A stretch of 64,000 nt of DNA, taken from Anisakis pegreffii (lineage: Eukaryota > Nematoda > Chromadorea > Rhabditida > Anisakidae). A program made the translations under genes and the position numbers. The stretch spans positions 62,001-126,000 of the forward strand of contig JAPYMA010000328.1 in the NCBI GenBank assembly GCA_035041965.1, written 5' to 3'. Below the pieces are notes generated by a model. That model searched no databases. It worked only from the letters and a program-made list of their open reading frames with translations, and was not told the origin of the DNA. Below, piece after piece: positions 25,563 through 37,299 of the stretch (position 1 is the first letter of the stretch; every line of letters starts with the position of its first letter).

Positions 25563-27183
25563 TATTCAGCCGCAACCTGAGGCAGCGAAGTCCGACCGCA
25601 AATTGGCTTAACAGATAGCAGAATTTCAAGACGATTGCTCGGTGGCGACAGTCTCGAACAATAGTAAGTATCGATCAAGAACAGGTTGAGGTAGACACTA
25701 GAATTGAACCGAGTGGAATATAGAAACATAGACATGAATCAAAATACATTCATTGGGTGGCACTATTGATGGGAATTGTGACGGACACAGAGTATTGGAG
25801 GAATTTCTAATTTCGAAGGAATGATGCAATATTGACGAGAACCGGATCTGATGAAAGCAATGTACAGGAAAATAACATTCAAACCATGACGATAAAATGG
25901 TGTCGAAATGTTAAATTCAAAACTAATTGTTTTCTGCAATTTTGCAGCAATCAAATTTTTCAGTTATTTCTTGGATTTGGATTTTTCACTGTTGTTATCT
26001 CTTTGTTATTAAGCATTTGCCTATTTTTTTATTGTTTCAGATTCTATCGAACCTTTTATAAACCAAAATTCTGCGCCTGAATTTCCAGTGTTCAGCTCAT
26101 ATTCAATTATCCAAAAGTCTGCTTCAAAATTAAAACTGATCCTAGAATTCCAGAAAAAAAACTTCTACGATCTGAGACCTTAGCGATGCTACAACGACAT
26201 TGAAACAGTTGAAAATTTTCAAAATCCGTCATGTTTGCATTCGTTCATTCCACAAATAAACACGTGAATTTACAGAAGATATTTGCAAAGTGCATTCCCT
26301 TGACAAGTTTATTGGAATTCAATCTTTTTTTTAAAAGTTATTCGGATGCTTTAGAATATAATTTATCATAAGGGTGGTTTACAGGGAATACAATGATAAA
26401 TCTTCATTGCAAAACATAGGAATATGAAAAAAGGGTGTATGAAATCCAAGAAACATTTTTTTAGTTAAAAATATCATTATACGAATTTCTCATTAAGTGT
26501 TTTCTCTCATAAATTCTCTAATTGCCTAATATGTTCGATGAACAGATCACTTATGCTTCATATCCTGTTGAATGTGGTCATTATAAAAGTTCATTTTGAC
26601 ACTAGCAATTTATAAAATATTTTTACAAAACAACAATCAAATATTACATAACAAATGAAGTAACAATGAAATCAACAAAACCAAATGATCAGTCATATGA
26701 TCGTCAATGAGTAAAACTTAAAACAACAAACAACGACTGATATTCTCAGATAAATTTTACACAATATTTACCAAAATAAGACTCATTGTTTTCTGGTTAA
26801 AGTACGGAATGCACTGTGACCTACAACATACTTCTACAATGTAACACAACAGCAACTTTGTATTGTCTCGTTCGTACTGACATTTTGATATTTCGGTACA
26901 GTTGAATGTTCAAAACGAATTTTTTTTTTCTTCCCAATCAAAATGGGGTGGTATCAAACAACATGAAACGGGCATTAGCAGCTCCGATTGAGTGGATAGT
27001 TTAATCAGAAAGAAATTTTTCTAAAATGGAATCAAAAAAGATAAACAAAAGTTTAGAAATTTGCACGGAAAATACGTTATTAATGATGGAATCATATTGA
27101 GAGCACAGAATGAATTGTGACAAGATCAAAGTATAAACGAATTTGAATATAAACGAAACGAAACGAAACGGTAAAATAAAATT
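25563..27183. other. Intergenic, no gene seen
   Basis: Very AT-rich spacer between TRAPPC1 and the METTL26-type gene, both on the minus strand. It contains a short (AAACG)n run near 27155-27173. The 1.6-kb gap is long for a nematode operon. Confidence 0.5.
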
Positions 27184-28611
27184 TCAAAACGAGTGATGTT
27201 TTTCAATTAATTCATTCAATCTGGAATGAAATAATTCACTTGAGATTTCGTCTGAACAATCTACCAACGGATTCTTTACAACTGTATCTACATAAACCTG
27301 AAATCAGGCAATGTTATTCTGGTAGAGAGAAATGCTAAAAGTAGAACTGAAATTAAGAATAATAGGGGAATGACTGTGCAAAACACAAACTGGAATCATT
27401 TCATATAAAGCGAATTCTGCTGAATTCGATAGATCATTTGAACAATTTACTTTTTGCTGTGGATAAACAGTGATTACGCGAACAACCCATTACAAATGAA
27501 CAGAAGGATTGAAGATGGGAAAAGGATGGGATCTTCTAACTTTGGAGACGCAGTGACACTTGGTGGTATGCGAAAAATAAGAAATGTGATATGTGAAGAA
27601 ACCAGAAAATGCATGCGCGTAGTGAGACGCAACTATTACTAACCTATGAAGAACTTGTAACAAAATACGTAAAATGAAGTAGACAGGATGCAATTTGTAA
27701 GATAAAATTGAATAAAACAACAACGAGCCTGATAAATCAGTCGCATAAGCTCGGTGATTCCTGTAGCACTAGGATCTGTATTCAGAACCATTTTCAGTCC
27801 GGTTGGTGTTTCCAGATAATTCATTTTATACTGACTCGTTTCGTAACTCTTTACTTGCTGCTGCCTGAACTTTGAAGTTTTGTTGGAAAGTTCGTGACTG
27901 AAGTAATTTTCATCACAAATCCACTTGCTGAATTCATTATTGGGCTAAGAAGAATGAGATTAGGAATTCCGATTCGGTGTTTGAGAATCATACCCATTTT
28001 TGGTTGAGAGCTTCGATGAAAATGACCGCAATGATATTAACATTCCATGCATCAGTTTGAATTCCTGAAAATAAAAACAATGAAACTTCAATGAGAAAAA
28101 AACGATCTTATGTAGCTTTGCAATGTAAAACGGAGAAAATGTAAATAACACGTCTTTAACAGCAACAATTTCACAAAAATTCTGCATTATAACTGATGAA
28201 ATGGAAGTCACTGATAAAAATTTAAACAATTATTCATAACAATTGGATAAAGAATCATTCTGAACATATATTCGCTTACAGTACGGCAATGGAATTGGAA
28301 ATCAAAATGACCAGAAGTCAGAAGTGTACAACTGAATTTATTCAAATTTCGTTAGGCTTTCCACGACGGCAGATATGCTATTTATGAGAACAATAAATTT
28401 TAAATTTCTGGAACGAACTTGGCAAATGATTTTGATGTAAATTTCAATGGTCACTACACGAGACAAAACGAAGAGGAGAAGGCAGAAATAATCTCAAAAA
28501 TTCTACACGAACCTGTTCCTTTGACATTCCAGCTTGCTTATCCCGTTTCCATTCCTTATAGCTGATGCACACTCCATCTCGATTGAACAAATAAAAATTA
28601 AATATGGTCAT
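27184..28611 (-). CDS. trpp-1: TRAPPC1 (BET5), TRAPP complex core subunit
   Basis: Exons: 28513-28611, 27994-28064, 27864-27729 and 27297-27184, with consistent phases, encoding 139 residues (human TRAPPC1 is 145). Landmarks in order: MTIFNFYLFNRDGVCISY, EWKRDKQAG, FKLMHGMLISLRSFSSKL, QYKMNYLETPTGLKMVLNTD, VYVDTVVKNPL, and C-terminal LFHSRLNELI. TRAPPC1 is a longin-fold subunit of the TRAPP tethering complex, a Rab1/Ypt1 GEF acting in ER-Golgi traffic. The junction after exon 3 (ending IYQ) shows GC rather than GT at the intron start, and the next exon begins VYVD after a good TTTCAG acceptor. The gene is otherwise intact. Confidence 0.93.
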
Positions 28612-29952
28612 CCGAAACACAATGTTAGGGTGTCACAACCTGAAATACAACAATATCATAACATCTGAATGAATAAAATTTGAACAAATCACTTCACAAA
28701 CTGCGGTGGCAATGCACCCACTCAAAATATTTCTCTAATTGAGGAGGCATCATTAATAAATGAGTTAATCGGAACGGCCACTCATAGCTCATCCAAGTGT
28801 GGCAGTCATGAACTCGTATAAAATATCCAGAATAAATAAAGACATTATAGATGGAAACTAATATTGCGAAAAAACAGATAGAACCGAAGCTTTCGCGAAC
28901 TTGGTCGCTCTTGCAAAATAACGGGGAAGCGAATCAGTAAAAAGCACTGATGTGGCGAACTGCGCCAAACCCGTTTCGACCAGTTGACGCATTTTTCGGT
29001 TTAATTTACAAATTTAATAGTGATCAAATTCCGTGACAGGTTTAGAAGATTGAAGATATCTAAATAACCGAACATGGTAGCTCAGACACAATGTATATTT
29101 CCAGAAATTTGAGATTTTTCTCGATTCAGTGGTACGGAACCATCCACGTGTTTGTGAACAAACCGGAGGAGCAGGGTTCCTCCAATATTTTGATGGACCG
29201 ATGCTTTGGGTATTTTGAGCGGCATACTTTCAGGAAATTAATGATATCTGAATAAAAAAGCGTATTCCTTTAGAGGACATACTATTTTAGAAAGCCGAGA
29301 TTATTTTCGATTCAACGGTACTAAAATATCCACATAGTTATGAGCAAACCTGAGGACCAGAGTCCCTCCAGTGTTGTGGTGAACCGATACTTTTTAAGAA
29401 AGCCGAGGTTCTTTTCGATTTGGGCATTAGTGATCAAATCTAAGTGACATTACCTGGATTACCTATATTGGTCAAGCTATCAAACGTTTGTAAAGTTACT
29501 AGATTCCATTCGGACCTTGACCTTGTCCTCCTCCAATGGATTTGTCTACTTTTTTTATCAGGATGGTATTTGATTCCTTCCATTATGAAGGTATTCTTCC
29601 ATCATTGAAATATTTGTTGAAACGCGCATAATATCAACAAATTGCCTGCATTAATCCATTTGTCTCTCACCTATATTATTTGTAGGAATTCAGATTATTT
29701 GTATCAATGGTCTGATCCGGCTAGATTAATTCATTGTTACTTTATTTTGTTCCTCAATACCGTTTTTTTTTCATTTTTATTAGGTATAATTCTGATCTAT
29801 CTGTACTCATGTTTTAGTCGCAGTTAATGTATAAGTGTCATTACCATTGCGTTGATAATAATACCAGTTGATGTTAATTCGAATTTTTGAGGCGACCTTC
29901 TCAAATAGCACTTTTCTTCAGTTGCGGTTAAATAATACCTCCATATTTCGAC
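28612..29952. other. Intergenic with diverged tandem repeat
   Basis: No gene supported. It contains the tandem repeat noted at 29106-29420. The remainder is AT-rich and featureless to me. Confidence 0.5.
29106..29420. repeat. Diverged tandem repeat (about 2.2 units)
   Basis: The string TTCTCGATTCA, then GGTAC, then ATCCAC, GAGCAAACC, GGAG and CCTCCA, then ACCGATACTTT occurs from about 29116 and again from about 29303. A third partial start (AAGCCGAGGTTCTTTTCGATT) lies near 29400. The units differ by many substitutions, and their spacing is uneven. Confidence 0.7.
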
Positions 29953-30109
29953 TAGTGTTCGTCGGGGACCGGGGTCCCCGGCGGGGAACGCGGGGAGCGC
30001 TCCCCCCCGCGCAATTTGCTCCCCGACTTTTTTGCGGGGACCCCCCCCGCGCAATTTACTCCCCGCGGGGACAACCCCCGTGCAAAAAATTGCTCCCCGA
30101 CGAACACTA
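29953..30109. mobile_element. GC-rich hAT-like MITE, 157 bp short form
   Basis: Starts TAGTGTTCGTCGGGGA and ends TGCTCCCCGACGAACACTA, flanked by a perfect 8-bp duplication ATTTCGAC (29945-29952 and 30110-30117). Its interior consists of the same CCCCGCGCAATTTGCTCCCCG-type subterminal motif seen in the 599-bp copy at 1062-1660, without the AT-rich core. This is an internally deleted member of the same family. Confidence 0.93.
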
Positions 30110-30361
30110 ATTTCGACTATTTCTACCGATATTGAAATTGAAATCATTATTATCAACCAATAATAATCGTCAGAACCGTTCTGTCTATTGTTTTAATAGA
30201 TCCCAATTCAACAAATCTGTTTTCATCCTTCAGAACTTCGACCTACCACTCAGCAACTTATTGCACTCATACAACATCGGCTGAATCTTCAGTCAATTTA
30301 CTATAACATTTCCACAAAGTAGCAACCTACAGCGAACAAATCCTGACACTTCTGCTGATTA

Positions 30362-30510
30362 TAGGCTATGTCGCGCGCAGACATGCGCGCAATATGCGCA
30401 CTTAAAACGTAGAACAACAAGCATAATGCAACGCGTACGTGATCGACACGTAAGCATTGTGATGCGCACTTAGAACAAAATGCAAAATGCAACGTGTACC
30501 TGATCAATAC
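30362..30510. repeat. Short direct repeat with GCGCAC motifs
   Basis: GCGCACTTAAAACGTAGAAC followed by GCATAATGCAACGCGTACGTGATC recurs as GCGCACTTAGAACAAAATGC and ATGCAACGTGTACCTGATC about 70 bp later. It immediately precedes the RTE insertion. Function unknown. Confidence 0.6.
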
Positions 30511-30634
30511 CATGCGAATATTCTTCGATACGTTCTGCAGCGTGTGGTTGGTTTTTTAGCGTGTTTTTTGTAGTTGTTCTTCGCTGTGTTTCAACAGCGT
30601 TTTTGTTTTTCTGCGTATTCATCTCCACAGTGTA

Positions 30635-30692
30635 TACGTGTTAGAGCGCGTGCATGTCTGCACGTAGTGTAGCCCGTAATCAGAAGATGTAC
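30635..30692. repeat. 58-bp direct repeat, left of RTE fragment
   Basis: Matches 31438-31495 with four mismatches by eye. Both begin TACGTGTT and end AATCAGAAGATGTAC. The pair brackets the RTE fragment. Confidence 0.85.
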
Positions 30693-31437
30693 GATGTTGA
30701 AAGATAAGGACGATGTTGAAAGATCTCATTCGAGAAAGCAGCAAAGTTGGACTAAAAATTAATGTCCCCAAAACAAAGATCATGACAAAGCGTATAATAA
30801 AATCACCTCTCATTATTGACGGAAATGTCGTTGAAGGAGTCAACGAGTTCATACATCTCGGCCAGCTCATATCAATGAAAAGAGAGGGGAAGCCGACGTG
30901 AGAAGAAGGATAAAAATCGGATGGAAATCGTTTTACAGATATAAAGAATTTTTCACTGATAGGAGGGTCGGAATGGCTTTGAAACGACATCTGTATAATG
31001 AATGTGTTCTTTCCGTGATGTTATACGGATCAGGAACATGGACGGTGGAAAATATGATGAATGGAAATATGATGGGAGTAGCCCAAAGAAGGATGCAGAG
31101 GTTGATGGTACGGGTGAAACTACGGACAGGAAATCGAATGAATGGTTGAGAGGGATAAGGAAAGTTAAAGACTTTGAAAATGTGCAAGGGAAAGGAAAAT
31201 TAAGTGGGCAGGAAAAATTGCAACAATAGACAATAATAACTGGGCGAAGAGATGCACAGGATGACAACCTAGAATCGGAAAAAGAAATCGAGGTCGGCCA
31301 AGCAAAATATTTGCAAAATAGCCGGCCAAACATGGATGCGAAGAACAGTGAACTGTGGTAATAGTGATAACTGGAGTGATCTTGAAGAGGCTTATATACG
31401 AAACGTACAATAACAGCTGAGTAAATAAATAAATAAA
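30693..31437 (+). mobile_element. RTE-type LINE fragment (RT C-terminus and 3' tail)
   Basis: Two overlapping frames (30713-30901 and 30898-31149) separated by a frameshift carry the C-terminal reverse transcriptase landmarks of RTE-like LINEs: VGLKINVPKTKIM, VEGVNEFIHLGQLIS, RRRIKIGWKSFYRYKEFF, LKRHLYNECVLSVMLYGS, TW, and AQRRMQRLMV. The catalytic core upstream is missing. The 3' end is a (TAAA)n tail at about 31420-31437. Flanking 58-bp direct repeats suggest target duplication at insertion. Inactive. Confidence 0.85.
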
Positions 31438-31495
31438 TACGTGTTGGAGCGCGTGCATGTCTGCGCGTAGTGCAGCCCCTAATCAGAAGATGTAC
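31438..31495. repeat. 58-bp direct repeat, right of RTE fragment
   Basis: Partner of 30635-30692. It begins directly after the (TAAA)n tail of the RTE fragment, as expected for a target-site duplication. Confidence 0.85.
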
Positions 31496-31505
31496 CTATC
31501 GCGAC

Positions 31506-32223
31506 TGATATCGCGGAAAGGGCGATTGTTGAGGTAACATTGAAATTGTCATTCTCTGTTATGTAAAATGTTTCAGGAGGTGTTGAAAGATTCAGTGATT
31601 GTAATTTTCATAATATAGTGATTGTATGATATGAAAATCCCTGTTATCATGTGTGTATAATTTGCATGGAAATTATCTATTTGAATGGATGACTGTGTTG
31701 AAAAGGGTCATCGTGAAGAAGTGTTGGTGGAGATTGGTTGAAGTAAGGATTTGTTGCTGATTAAGCGATGACTTTGTATTGGCAATGCCGGTTGAATCGG
31801 CAGTCATTGTGAATCTATCGATTACGCTGGATTAGTAGAGTGTTGGAACGGTGGTTACGGAAGTGGAGAGGAGTGAGTTGTTAAGGAGCAATAGTCGAAG
31901 TAAAGTTATTATTATTGAAGGAAAGCGTTGGAAGTGGGAAGTGTAGATTGAAGGTGTTGTCGCCGGGTGAAGTCGTTATTGAACCGTGTCGAACGAACTG
32001 TGGCTGGATAAGAAAATAGAAGAATCATCGATCGTTATTCAACGTTATTCAGTAGTTGTGACTATTCGACTGAATATGTCATTGGCTGTGGAAAAATCGA
32101 TCGCAAAGAAAGGAAAGTGATTTTTTCTGTCTTTCTTCGTAGCCTTTTACAGTCGTACTGTTATATCCCTTTGGAGATTCGGTCCAGTCGTTTCCGAGCC
32201 ACTCGTGGCCGGGAATAACTACA
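31506..32223 (+). repeat. BEL/Pao-type LTR (or solo LTR)
   Basis: Starts TGATATCGCGGAAAGGGCGATTG, comparable to TGACATCGCGAGAGGGTTGATTG at 41715, and ends with GCCGGGAATAACTACA, comparable to the ends at 34513 and 42586. The TG...CA boundaries fit an LTR. I found no matching 5-bp duplication, so it may be a recombined or nested remnant. Confidence 0.65.
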
Positions 32224-32503
32224 GTACCCATCAGTAAAGAATGGGCTGCAAAAGTAATGTCGTACGAGATTCCATCCTAACGAGTAGGTGTTCTAAAAGT
32301 TAAAGTGATAGAAAAGGTCACCGTCATCTATTATCACTCACGAAAACTCATTTTCGTAGAGCAGTGCTTTAACGGGGGGAATTTTTAGGGCGCATCGATT
32401 TTTTTATTGCTGTTGTAAATATTCATCGCGTTATTAATATTAAAATTGCACTGAGTTGTCATTATTAAACTGTTGTTGCGGTGCATTATTGTAATGCATA
32501 ATA

Positions 32504-32776
32504 TTGTCATATACCGAAAAGTATGACAGGGGCGAAACTTCGTATGCAGGTAAACGTTTATCAGCCTTTGCAAATCAATTATATATTGGAAACAGGATAA
32601 AGATGGGCAAAATATGGATCTGTTTTGCTCCAAATGCTGAACATAAAAATAAAATTGATTACATCTTGATTGACAGGAGACGATTACTTCAAGATGTCCC
32701 AGTGATAACACCCTTCAACATAAATAGTGTCGTCGAAATTGCGCAAAAAAATAAATTGAAACTATGGTTTGAATGA
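32504..32776 (+). mobile_element. RTE-type LINE endonuclease fragment
   Basis: The frame contains the C-terminal half of an AP-endonuclease domain: EKYDRGETSYAGKRLSAFAN, LYIGN, then NKIDYILIDRRRLLQDV and VITPFNINS. This follows the typical RTE order (GxRNERG, LxIGNT, EIDYIL, DV). The conserved serine/aspartate-histidine that should follow is not visible. Truncated and isolated. Confidence 0.7.
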
Positions 32777-33081
32777 TACCGATGAACTGAATAAGAATGA
32801 AATAGTATCATGAAGGCGAAGAGTTTATTTATAAAAGAGAACAATAGATAGAAAAACAATCAGGAAACAAATCAAAACAAGTGAACAAATCGCTTTAGCT
32901 AATCTCAGTGAAAACAACTAACAACAACTGCATCGCGCTATTCTAATTGGTCTAAGTGAAACAAATTATATCGAGTACAAACAATGATATAATAGATAAT
33001 TAACCTAGCAGTATTTCTGATTAATTTGACCAATAAGATTATTATGAAGTTTGCAATGAATATACCTACTGAAGATAAAAT

Positions 33082-33264
33082 CTATGCCTCCAGTAGTTTT
33101 TGTGCTGAAAACACATCTTTCCCGAGTCTGATAGTACGTCTATCGTTCCATCTCGCATTTATTTCATTTTTCGATTGTGTCTCGTAGAACCCTAATGTAT
33201 CACATTTTAATTCCTTTTTCTCCTCCATGAGATGGTTCAGTCCGATACGTTGGAGTCCGTCCAC
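33082..33264 (-). mobile_element. RTE-type LINE endonuclease N-terminal fragment (antisense)
   Basis: Minus-strand frame with CDTLGFYETQSKNEINARWN followed by RTIRLGKDVFSAQ, matching the early AP-endonuclease segment of RTE elements (LGLCETR, E-I, W-NDG). It lies in opposite orientation to the fragment at 32504-32776 and next to Pao pol sequence, so at least two insertions are nested here. Confidence 0.6.
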
Positions 33265-33272
33265 ACCATTGA

Positions 33273-33896
33273 TTAGTGATATTCATTGAAACCACCGTTA
33301 GTTGATAACACCGACAATACAGTTGAGGAAACAAACATGGAATAAATTCTAACACCAATCGCACACCATATTCGACTATCGTAGCAGTTCCATAAATCAA
33401 ATGTCTTAGTTGTAATTTCCCATTTTGGCCAATTTATCTCGGGTTGTTGTAACCACTCTGGTCCATGCCACCATTTACTTTCCCTCCTCAATCTTTCCGG
33501 CGATCCATCGCTCGTAGCAATGTCTGCGGGATTTTGTTCGTTTGGTACAAAGTCCATGTCGTTCCTGTCGCTGCTATTTGATTCACTCGATTTTCATCGA
33601 ACTTGTTTTTTATTTCCTTGTCTCATCTGATCCAATGCAATACGCAGTTACTACCACCCCAATCATGGCATTTGATCTCTTCGCCTTCAAGTTGCTTGTT
33701 CACAAATTCCAGCAAACGGGCCCCTATTAATACCCCGACTAACTCTAATCTGGGGATGCTTGTTCCTTTCAAGGAACAAAGGCGAGTTATTACCATCAGT
33801 AGATTGGTTCTGATACCTCCTTCACAATATTCTCGAATATAAATTGTCGCCGCGTAAGCGCGGGTTGAAAACATCTACGAAAACGTGAAGTTGATT
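33273..33896 (-). mobile_element. BEL/Pao pol remnant: RNase H and pre-integrase region
   Basis: Reading the minus strand from 33896: LHVFVD, then after a one-base frameshift STRAYAATIYIRE, then SIPRLELVGVLIGARLLEF and CVLHWI, which are RNase H-type landmarks of Pao polyproteins. A second frame (33557-33273) gives FVPNEQNPADIATSDG, LRRESKWWHGPEWLQQPE, the conserved linker before integrase. Frameshifts make it inactive. Confidence 0.8.
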
Positions 33897-33929
33897 GCCC
33901 TATGGTAATTATGTTGTATGATGATTTCT

Positions 33930-34513
33930 TCTTATTGTGCGATGAATTTGCCTATGGAATATCTTTTTAAATGGACGATTGTAATTGTTTTATTACAGGT
34001 TGATGTGCGACAGAGGTATTGGAGCGGCTGTTTATTGGAGAGTAAAGTTTTATTATCGAGAAATTGTTGTTCTCGAACAAGGAGCAGTTAAAGATTAATT
34101 GGCCAAATTGTTGGATTGAGTATATCGAGTGAATCTACAGTTATTGGTTGAGTTGGAGAATTGTGATTATAGTTGAACAGAACTATTGTTGGAAGTAGTG
34201 ACGTTTGGAGTATTGTTGGGTGAAAAGGTAGAGACTGGAAAGAATGGTCGCAGAAGGATTTAAACGAGTTTATCGTAGTAGACCAAGTGGTATACATCAA
34301 TTGGAGTCATTGGTCAACATTGGTTCAATCGACGTTATCGTTGGATCGTTACATCGTTGTCAAGTAGACAAAGTAATTGATCGTAAAGGAGAAAGGAAAG
34401 TGATCTTCAGTATTTTCTTTCCTTTCATGGTCATATGGTTGTATTCTTTGGACATCACCTTTAGAGACTCAACCCAGTCACTCCGGACCCACCATAGGCC
34501 GGGAGTAACTACA
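33930..34513 (+). repeat. BEL/Pao-type LTR, 5'-truncated
   Basis: The segment from about 34056 aligns with 37735-38175: both carry GTTCTCGAACAAGGAGC-like then GGTTAAAGAT-like strings, ATTGGATTGAGT, and CAATCGACGTTATC. It ends GCCGGGAGTAACTACA, like the LTR ends at 32223 and 42586. Its left part abuts the antisense Pao pol remnant. Confidence 0.6.
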
Positions 34514-34533
34514 TATACCAAGAATGGAAAGCT

Positions 34534-34812
34534 ACATTTGCAGAGGCCAAAATGAATTTGAGAGCATTCACTTGCAACAGTGGAAAGTTTTATGATGCAG
34601 TCCCAGCAATTGATTGTGACAAAACAATGCAAACCAAAAAAGTTTTAGGTATCTGCTGGCTAGTCAAAGAAGATCAAATAAGTTTTGAGCTCCACAAATT
34701 AAGTGATCCCAATGCAAATCGAGAGATATTAAGATTCATAGCTTCACGGTTCGATCCGCTTGGGATGCTTTCCTCAATTCTCGTTCTCAAAAAATCATTT
34801 ACCTGTTCATAG
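34534..34812 (+). mobile_element. BEL/Pao reverse transcriptase fragment
   Basis: Frame with TFAEAKMNLRAFTCNS, KKVLGICWLVKEDQISFEL and REILRFIASRFDPLGMLSSI, the C-terminal RT landmarks of Pao elements (F-EA-MNLR, KVLG-x-W, RE-x3-IAS-x-FDPLG). Homology then fades into stops. The orientation is opposite to the RNase H remnant at 33273-33896, so they are not from one intact element. Confidence 0.82.
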
Positions 34813-37169
34813 GGGTGATATTTAGGAGTAGAGTTTAGGGTCTATCATTCGCTTAATGAGTTTGAATGGATGTTATGAACGAGGAAGGAAATCATAGGTA
34901 CCAATGAAACACAAAATTATTTGAAGTGATCCTATACGAATGTCCTATTGAACGCCTTGTATTGCTTGAGTGTATTATCGTACACGGGTATTCAAAAACT
35001 AATACTCATCATAGAGTAGCATAGAATAATGGAGGGATGATTGTTATAGGATACTAAGCACGACCACAGTATGAACGATATCAAGAGTGACTGATACGAA
35101 ACGGTGCAGATTTCCTTAAGAGAACGGAAGATTGGGAGACTTTAGATTTAGAACGAAATTGAAAGAGAAGAGACGAGCTCTGATTGGCTCGTTTCGTAAA
35201 CAGCTATTTTCAATGAGAGTAGTCGACTGCCATTGGATACATTGTAATTAACAGTTCTCTTATTCCATTATCAAGCTATTCTGTAAATCATTTTCACACT
35301 CTTTTGGCTGGACTTTATTAGATTGTATCAACATTCTGAACGAACTGCAAGACTATTTTGTTTTGATGAAATTATTAATTGCAATTTTCATTTTTACGTG
35401 TTTTTTTTGTTGACAATATTGCTGTGATATCGTGATCTGAATATAATCATTCTCACGAGTACAGTAAATACCGTTCTCATAACTCAATAATTACGAATGA
35501 TCTTATCATCACAGAAACATTATCACGATATCATTCTCAATTGCTTCGACCATCTTGTTGTTTTTCGTCATGAATTACTAAATTGATTATCATGAAATGA
35601 ATTATTTGTATTAGGTTGATGCTAAAGCAAGAGTGTCATTTATTTTATTATTCGGATGTTCTCAAATTGATTCCAAAGTAATTTAAATTTTAATCGATCA
35701 TGCTATATAGAATTTTGGAGGCATGAGAGATGTTGAAAAGCGGCATTCATTTTGTATCAACCTTATGTCATAACTATTGTTGTCAATATATCTATCATAT
35801 GTTGCAACAAATGCTTTGTGTATCTATAATATTAGTATGATCATACTTTAACAGTGGACCCTTGCATGTCTCTATTTGTGCAAAATTGGGCAATTCGACA
35901 ACGCGAAAATACAGCTGACGATGATTTCATCATGTTGATACTATCCATCCCACTCCATAAACATCCTTTTGTCAACTGGTTCCTAACGACGAAGTCTCAT
36001 CTCCCTCATTCCCGAGTCCATCGAGTTATGCAAATGTTGGAAGAATGAGGCCTCAACAAATACCTCTGAGTTTATTTTTCGTCATTTCCATCGCTTAAAG
36101 AAGAGATCTCATTGGGCAATAAACCAGCACTACAGAAGAGCTGGAAAGTTGTTATGGCTTGTTTTAGGAATACTCGTTTGAAGATTACATTTGGAGTTTT
36201 CCCTCCAGCTCAAACGAGAAATTGATGATGACGAAACTGCTACAATTTTCGTTGTAATAACGCGAATCTAATGCAGTAATTGAATAACCAACTGGGTTCA
36301 GGAACCATTGGATTATGATGGCTGGGTTTCGGGATCACTCAGACAAATATACCTGCGTTTGACAATTTCTGCATACTGCACATGTTCCTGTATTGTGGAA
36401 GATAATACCAGATTTGATGTCATCATATACACGGATTTCCCTATACTCCAGTTGCCCCAATCAATGCAAAAATGATAACCGTATGGAAGAGAAACTCTTT
36501 ATCCCTAGAAGATCAGCCATATTCGGAGAGTGTCAGTCTACAGTATCAACTTGCTACCAGTGAATTACTTCAACCTACGTCGTACCAATCAAGCGCCACA
36601 GGATCTTGGAAGGAACGTAATAAGTAAATAAACTGAAACAGATGTTCAAAATGAAAACTAAAAACTGAATGAAAAAGTAGCAAAACTGAAAAATGAAAAA
36701 GATTAAAAAAGAAAAAATTAAAAATTGAAAAAATTAAAAAGCTAAAAATCAAAAAAAGAAAAAATTAAATGAAAAAATAAAACCAAAATTTTAAAAAAAT
36801 TGTTACTTAACTTTATTGATTCTTGTGCACGATTTCAATGCATTTTATGATGTAATTAATTCGGTGCTGTAATCTAAAATAATGATTTTTAATGCCATTT
36901 GTCATATGCTGTCGAATTGTAATCGTTTAATTTCACCTCATATTGCTTTCTCTAATTCTGTTTTGAAACACTTCAGTGTAATTCATCAGCAAGTGTTAAT
37001 TATGGATATCGCGCCTGCATAACAATCAGTATTCAATGGCAGTTAAATAACTAAAAGATCATTTATTATTGTAACAATACCCACTCATATTTGGAATCTT
37101 GCGTAAGCTGAACAAGCAAACGAGTGATGCAGCAATACGGTAATACATTCAAGATACAGTCAAGCGAGA
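34813..37169. other. Decayed retroelement/intergenic sequence
   Basis: No gene or domain I can support. The frame at 35854-36048 has no recognisable motif. An A-rich simple tract (repeats of AAAAACTGAAAAATG-like words) spans about 36640-36790. Confidence 0.4.
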
Positions 37170-37299
37170 ATGTTCAAATTTGTGTTTCAAAGGAATATTC
37201 GAGGTTCGAGATGGGATGCCCACTGTATCGATTTAGCACTCCTACTGGTCAGATGTAAAATATTTTTGAAAAAATGGGCTACTTCATTCGTCAATCTGG

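Noticed and set aside
23399..28611. METTL26-type gene and TRAPPC1 as a nematode operon
   Set aside because: Same strand, but the gap is about 1.6 kb, far above the usual ~100-bp operon spacing, and no SL2-type signal could be seen.
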